NCBI GenBank assembly: GCA_029054535.1
Contig: JAIDFC010000214.1
Location: 1-7,641 of the forward strand
Source: Rikenella sp.
Lineage (GTDB): Bacteria; Bacteroidota; Bacteroidia; Bacteroidales; Rikenellaceae
Direction: 5' to 3'
Length of the DNA stretch: 7,641 bases
Part shown: piece by piece, positions 5,439-7,641 of the stretch
Numbering within the stretch: position 1 is the stretch's first letter
How the letters are laid out: the number at the start of each line of letters is the position of its first letter
Program-made: the position numbers and the translations under genes
Notes under the pieces: model-generated
The model's input: only the letters and a program-made list of their open reading frames with translations
Told to the model about the DNA's origin: nothing
Databases searched by the model: none

Positions 5439-5450
5439 TTCCAGTTGTAA
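5439..5450. promoter_or_regulatory. Operator-like palindrome TTCCA-GT-TGTAA (one mismatch), next to the -33 box
   Basis: Matches 9 of the 10 defined bases of the motif found in the XRE gene. It sits 2 bp upstream of the -33 element (5433-5436), and it is non-coding, so codon use cannot explain it. Confidence 0.4.
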
Positions 5451-5843
5451 TTGAGCTAAATCTAACGAAACGCCTCTCATGACGGTCTTGACGGCATTCA
5501 AATCTTTCTGACATATAAAATTCATAATATGTTGATTAACACTCTATTGGAGAATAAAAATACTGCTTGATTGGGCTTTGATTACATTGTCGCTTATATA
5601 CAAAATGTCTCAATGTAATTAATGCATTCAACTAAGCAAAAGTAAAAAACTGATATTGAGTGTATTAATAAATGTAAACTAAATATTTATTGCGTCATTA
5701 AAATATGATTTACAGTCTATTTAATTACGCCTGTAATTGCCCTTTGGGGTTCAAACGAGTAAAATGAAGAGAAAAAACGAGTTGAGGAGGAGGAGTCAAA
5801 ACGATCAAAACGACTCCGGAATGATACCATTATAACCCCATAC
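5451..5843. other. AT-rich intergenic spacer without a gene
   Basis: Between the XRE promoter and the HIT terminator I see no convincing ORF, tRNA or full promoter. The middle (about 5510-5720) is much more AT-rich than the flanking genes. It holds a 9-bp inverted repeat, attacattg/caatgtaat, with a 21-nt loop (5581-5589, 5611-5619), and an operator-like palindrome at 5725-5736. A 6-bp inverted repeat, ggagtc/gactcc (5792-5797, 5812-5817), lies next to a gaggaggagg run. A 23-codon plus-strand frame (5764-5835) has no supporting evidence. Confidence 0.55.
5725..5736. promoter_or_regulatory. Operator-like palindrome TTACG-CC-TGTAA (one mismatch)
   Basis: Matches 9 of the 10 defined bases, in non-coding DNA about 275 bp upstream of the XRE promoter. 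It is the most distant of the six copies. Confidence 0.33.
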
Positions 5844-5880
5844 AAAAAAGGCGAGTTTACGCCAAACGCGTAAACTCGCC
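5844..5880 (-). terminator. Strong intrinsic terminator downstream of the HIT gene
   Basis: A perfect stem ggcgagtttacg/cgtaaactcgcc (5850-5861 with 5869-5880), extendable to 13 bp by C5862-G5868, around a 5-nt loop. On the minus strand it is followed directly by six T (5844-5849). It lies about 100 nt past the HIT stop codon and would end the TPR/coiled-coil/HIT transcript. The symmetric stem could stop plus-strand transcripts too, but there is no T run on that side. Confidence 0.88.
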
Positions 5881-5978
5881 TCAATCGCGAAACCGATAAA
5901 AGTCGCGAAACTAAAAACAGAATCGCAACGCTAAAAAACTAAACCGGGCAAAATACCACAACCAATCTCATACACCCC

Positions 5979-6374
5979 TCATCGAATCTTACCCTGGATC
6001 TTCTCCTGAATCGTTCGGAACTCCTCCGACGACAACGTGAGTTTCGGTTTTCCGAAATCCAGGTCTCCACCTTCGTTGATCGGCACCAGATGGATATGCG
6101 CGTGCGGCACATCGAGTCCGATCACCGCCACGCCGATCCTGTTGCACGGAATCGCCTCCCGAATCCCGACAGCCACTCGTTTGGCAAAAGTCATCATCTC
6201 GGCCAGCTCCCGATCCTCCAGGTCGAACAGATAGTCGACCTCCCGTTTCGGCACCACCAGCGTATGCCCCTCGGCCAACGGATTGATATCCAAAAAGGCA
6301 TAATATTTCTCATCCTCGGCAATCTTGTAGCTGGGAATTTCCCCGCTTACGATCTTCGTAAATATCGAAGCCAT
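5979..6374 (-). CDS. HIT (histidine triad) family nucleotide hydrolase, Hint-like
   Basis: A 131-residue soluble protein of the Hint branch of the HIT superfamily. These are dimeric nucleotide phosphoramidases and hydrolases acting on adenosine phosphoramidates and related nucleotide conjugates. It begins SIFTKIVSGEIPSYKI and YAFLDINPLAEGHTLVVP (about 25-42), which is the typical N-terminal half. It then carries the catalytic motif VPHAHIHLVP with His91, His93 and His95; the middle histidine (His93) is the expected nucleophile. Length and motif order match the usual bacterial Hint, and all key residues are present. There is no signal peptide, so it is cytoplasmic. The gene starts 47 bp after the coiled-coil gene with no promoter I can recognise between them, so it is probably co-transcribed. 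It ends before the strong terminator at 5844-5880. The physiological substrate is unknown, as for most bacterial members. Confidence 0.95.
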   Translation of the reverse strand: MASIFTKIVSGEIPSYKIAEDEKYYAFLDINPLAEGHTLVVPKREVDYLFDLEDRELAEMMTFAKRVAVGIREAIPCNRIGVAVIGLDVPHAHIHLVPINEGGDLDFGKPKLTLSSEEFRTIQEKIQGKIR

Positions 6375-6421
6375 ATTCTCATGGGTTTAATTATGTTAAA
6401 TTAGCAAACTTCCTCTTGGTT

Positions 6422-7066
6422 TTAACACTCTTCATACTTTGGTTTGAGTAACTCGCTTGCAATAATCATCGTTCGCAAATCCATCGCCCCCTGGTTTTTT
6501 CTCGCCTCCTCCTGTCGTTGTCGTTCATCTGTCTTTTGCTGTTGTGCCAACATTCTCGCCACCATCTGCTCCACATCGTTGCTCTGCAAGGCATCGGACT
6601 CTTGCGCAACAACCGATCCAGCCGACGTGGCTAACCCTCTCGCATTCCGAGAAGTCGCCGTCCGTTCACTCTCCTGCCAATCCATCGCCTCCGCCCCTCG
6701 TTGCATCTGCTGTTGTTGTTTCTGAAGCCGCCGCGCTTCCGCTCTCGCCACCGCCTCTCGTTGTTGCCGCGCCAGTTCCTCTTGGCGTTCCGACTCTTCC
6801 CGCTTTCGACGATCTATCTCCTGTTGTCGCTGTAATTTTTTCTCCCGTTCCGCTTCACGACGACGCTCTAATGTCCGCTGCTGCTTCAGTTCCTTTCGCC
6901 GCCGGAGTTCTTGCTTTCGCTCTAACTTTTTTTGCTGTTCTAACTCCTGCTCCTGTTTCAGCGTTTTTCTCTTATGTTTATTCTTTCCCCCTATGACGTT
7001 CCACGAAGCACTGATCAAAATACCCACCGCTACGAGCACGATTTTGATGATATTGATCGTATCCAT
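6422..7066 (-). CDS. Hypothetical membrane-anchored protein with a long Arg/Glu/Gln-rich coiled coil
   Basis: A 214-residue protein I do not recognise by family name. An N-terminal hydrophobic helix (about residues 5-26, NIIKIVLVAVGILISASWNV) is followed at once by a basic stretch, so the anchor should leave the long domain in the cytoplasm. Residues about 28-122 are almost wholly Lys, Arg, Glu, Gln and Leu and should form a long helix or coiled coil, ending in a QQQQ run. Residues about 123-180 are Ser/Ala/Gln-rich and probably flexible. The end, MDLRTMIIASELLKPKYEEC, is more ordinary protein sequence; I have a faint memory of similar C-termini in small Bacteroidetes proteins. The gene starts 34 bp after the TPR gene. 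A near-consensus -7 box (TATCTTTA) lies upstream, but no -33 box fits, so operon expression is more likely. Role unknown; scaffold or anchor for the TPR partner is a guess. Confidence 0.85.
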   Translation of the reverse strand: MDTINIIKIVLVAVGILISASWNVIGGKNKHKRKTLKQEQELEQQKKLERKQELRRRKELKQQRTLERRREAEREKKLQRQQEIDRRKREESERQEELARQQREAVARAEARRLQKQQQQMQRGAEAMDWQESERTATSRNARGLATSAGSVVAQESDALQSNDVEQMVARMLAQQQKTDERQRQEEARKNQGAMDLRTMIIASELLKPKYEEC

Positions 7067-7100
7067 AAATCAAGGTTTGAACTACTAAAGATACATATTA

Positions 7101-7544
7101 CTACTCATCGTCCGCCTCATTCTCCTCCAATTCCACTCGTTCCGACAGCCACTCCAGATACTCCTCTTCCTCCTCGAAAATATCCTCTCCGTCCGACATA
7201 TAAGCCTTGAGCAAGTATTCCACGGCCTGCTCCTCCTGTTCCAACTCGACATAGTTTTGCCCCAGCCGCAACAAAACGAACGGATTATCGAACAATTCCC
7301 CGGCCACATACCCCATTCGGAAGTTTTCTTCCGATTTTACATAATCCTCCAGCATAAAGTACGCATCGCCTATCGAAACGCGCAGCCAGGAATAAGCCTC
7401 GAACTCCTCTTTCGGTTCCGGCAACAAAGCCAAAGCCTGCTGGAAAAGATCGATCGCCTTTTCGTAATTTTCCGTATCCATCGCCCGATCCCCCTCTTCG
7501 GACAATTTTTCGATCTGTTTGTATATTTGTTCCGACAATTCCAT
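7101..7544 (-). CDS. Small tetratricopeptide-repeat (TPR) protein with acidic tail
   Basis: A 147-residue soluble protein made mostly of three TPR-like helical hairpins. These lie at about residues 11-44 (NYEKAIDLFQQALALLP), 48-82 (SIGDAYFMLEDYVKSEENF) and 86-121 (LRLGQNYVELEQEEQAVEYLLKAY, shown here by its key positions L-G-Y-A-Y). The C-terminal 25 residues are strongly acidic (EEEEEYLEW to ENEADDE). TPR proteins act as protein-binding scaffolds; partner unknown. The acidic protein is encoded directly before a very basic coiled-coil protein 34 bp downstream, so the two may interact, but this is inference. It is the first gene of a likely three-gene unit. Its promoter's -7 box ends 5 bp before the ATG, suggesting an almost leaderless transcript. 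Confidence 0.88.
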   Translation of the reverse strand: MELSEQIYKQIEKLSEEGDRAMDTENYEKAIDLFQQALALLPEPKEEFEAYSWLRVSIGDAYFMLEDYVKSEENFRMGYVAGELFDNPFVLLRLGQNYVELEQEEQAVEYLLKAYMSDGEDIFEEEEEYLEWLSERVELEENEADDE

Positions 7545-7549
7545 AACCG

Positions 7550-7580
7550 CAAATGTAGTTGTTCAGTGTATAATCCCAAA
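7550..7580 (-). promoter_or_regulatory. Bacteroidetes-type promoter for the TPR/coiled-coil/HIT unit
   Basis: On the minus strand TTTG (7580-7577), 19 bp, then TACATTTG (7557-7550), both full consensus. The ATG follows only 5 bp after the -7 box, so the mRNA should start at or within a few bases of the start codon. Confidence 0.72.
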
Positions 7581-7604
7581 GTAATAAAACCTGCAGGCGA
7601 TTCA

Positions 7605-7641
7605 GGGGGGCGGGGGGGGGGGGGTGGGGGGGGGGCGGGGG
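7605..7641. other. G homopolymer at the window end, probable sequencing or assembly artefact
   Basis: Of the last 37 bases, 34 are G, broken only by two C and one T. Poly-G tails are a known artefact of two-colour Illumina chemistry, and this one sits exactly at the edge of the window. I would not treat it as genomic sequence. The promoter at 7550-7580 lies safely inside normal sequence. Confidence 0.75.

Noticed and set aside
5764..5835. 23-codon plus-strand ORF with a ggaggagg run
   Set aside because: The purine-rich run lies inside the frame, not upstream of it. No promoter, no similarity, and opposite orientation to everything else.
6700..6730. tgttgttgttt run as a possible DGR template repeat (AAC-rich on the minus strand)
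   Set aside because: It encodes the Gln run of the coiled-coil protein and does not align with the FISUMP fragment.

Overview
The window looks like a Bacteroidales chromosome fragment, most likely Alistipes or another member of the Rikenellaceae. The reasons are the GC-rich coding DNA, Bacteroidetes-type promoters (TTG/TTTG, 19 bp, TAnnTTTG) found three times, a carboxypeptidase-regulatory/TonB-dependent receptor, an XRE regulator with a Bacteroidetes-style C-terminal tail, and a START-like gene next to an LptF/LptG permease. The genus is an inference. Every gene I accept is on the minus strand, so transcription runs from high to low coordinates.

Reading in the direction of transcription: the right edge (7605-7641) is a G homopolymer that is probably a contig-end artefact. 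A promoter (7550-7580) then drives a likely three-gene unit: a small TPR protein (7101-7544), a membrane-anchored Arg/Glu/Gln-rich coiled-coil protein (6422-7066) and a HIT-family nucleotide hydrolase (5979-6374). A strong intrinsic terminator (5844-5880) closes it. An AT-rich, gene-free spacer follows (about 5451-5843). Next is an XRE regulator (4857-5384) with its own promoter. Its gene and leader carry six copies of a palindrome, TTACA-N2-TGTAA (three perfect, three with one mismatch). After that comes a stand-alone TonB-dependent outer-membrane receptor (2152-4584) with its own promoter and a terminator.

The unusual part is 1015-2015. First there is a fragment (1785-2015) matching only the C-terminal end of FISUMP/C-type-lectin-like proteins, the part that serves as the variable region in many diversity-generating retroelement (DGR) targets. 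A short hairpin starts 6 nt after its stop codon. About 770 bp of DNA packed with perfect short hairpins follows. Two of the hairpin units occur twice with paired base changes that preserve the stems, a third occurs once in each orientation, and two large hairpins look like minus-strand terminators. I find no reverse transcriptase and no template repeat in the window. If this is a DGR variable region, it is an orphan or decayed copy, or it is served in trans.

The left end returns to housekeeping content: a START-like protein (547-927), then the N-terminal part of an LptF/LptG lipopolysaccharide-export permease cut by the window edge (1-398).
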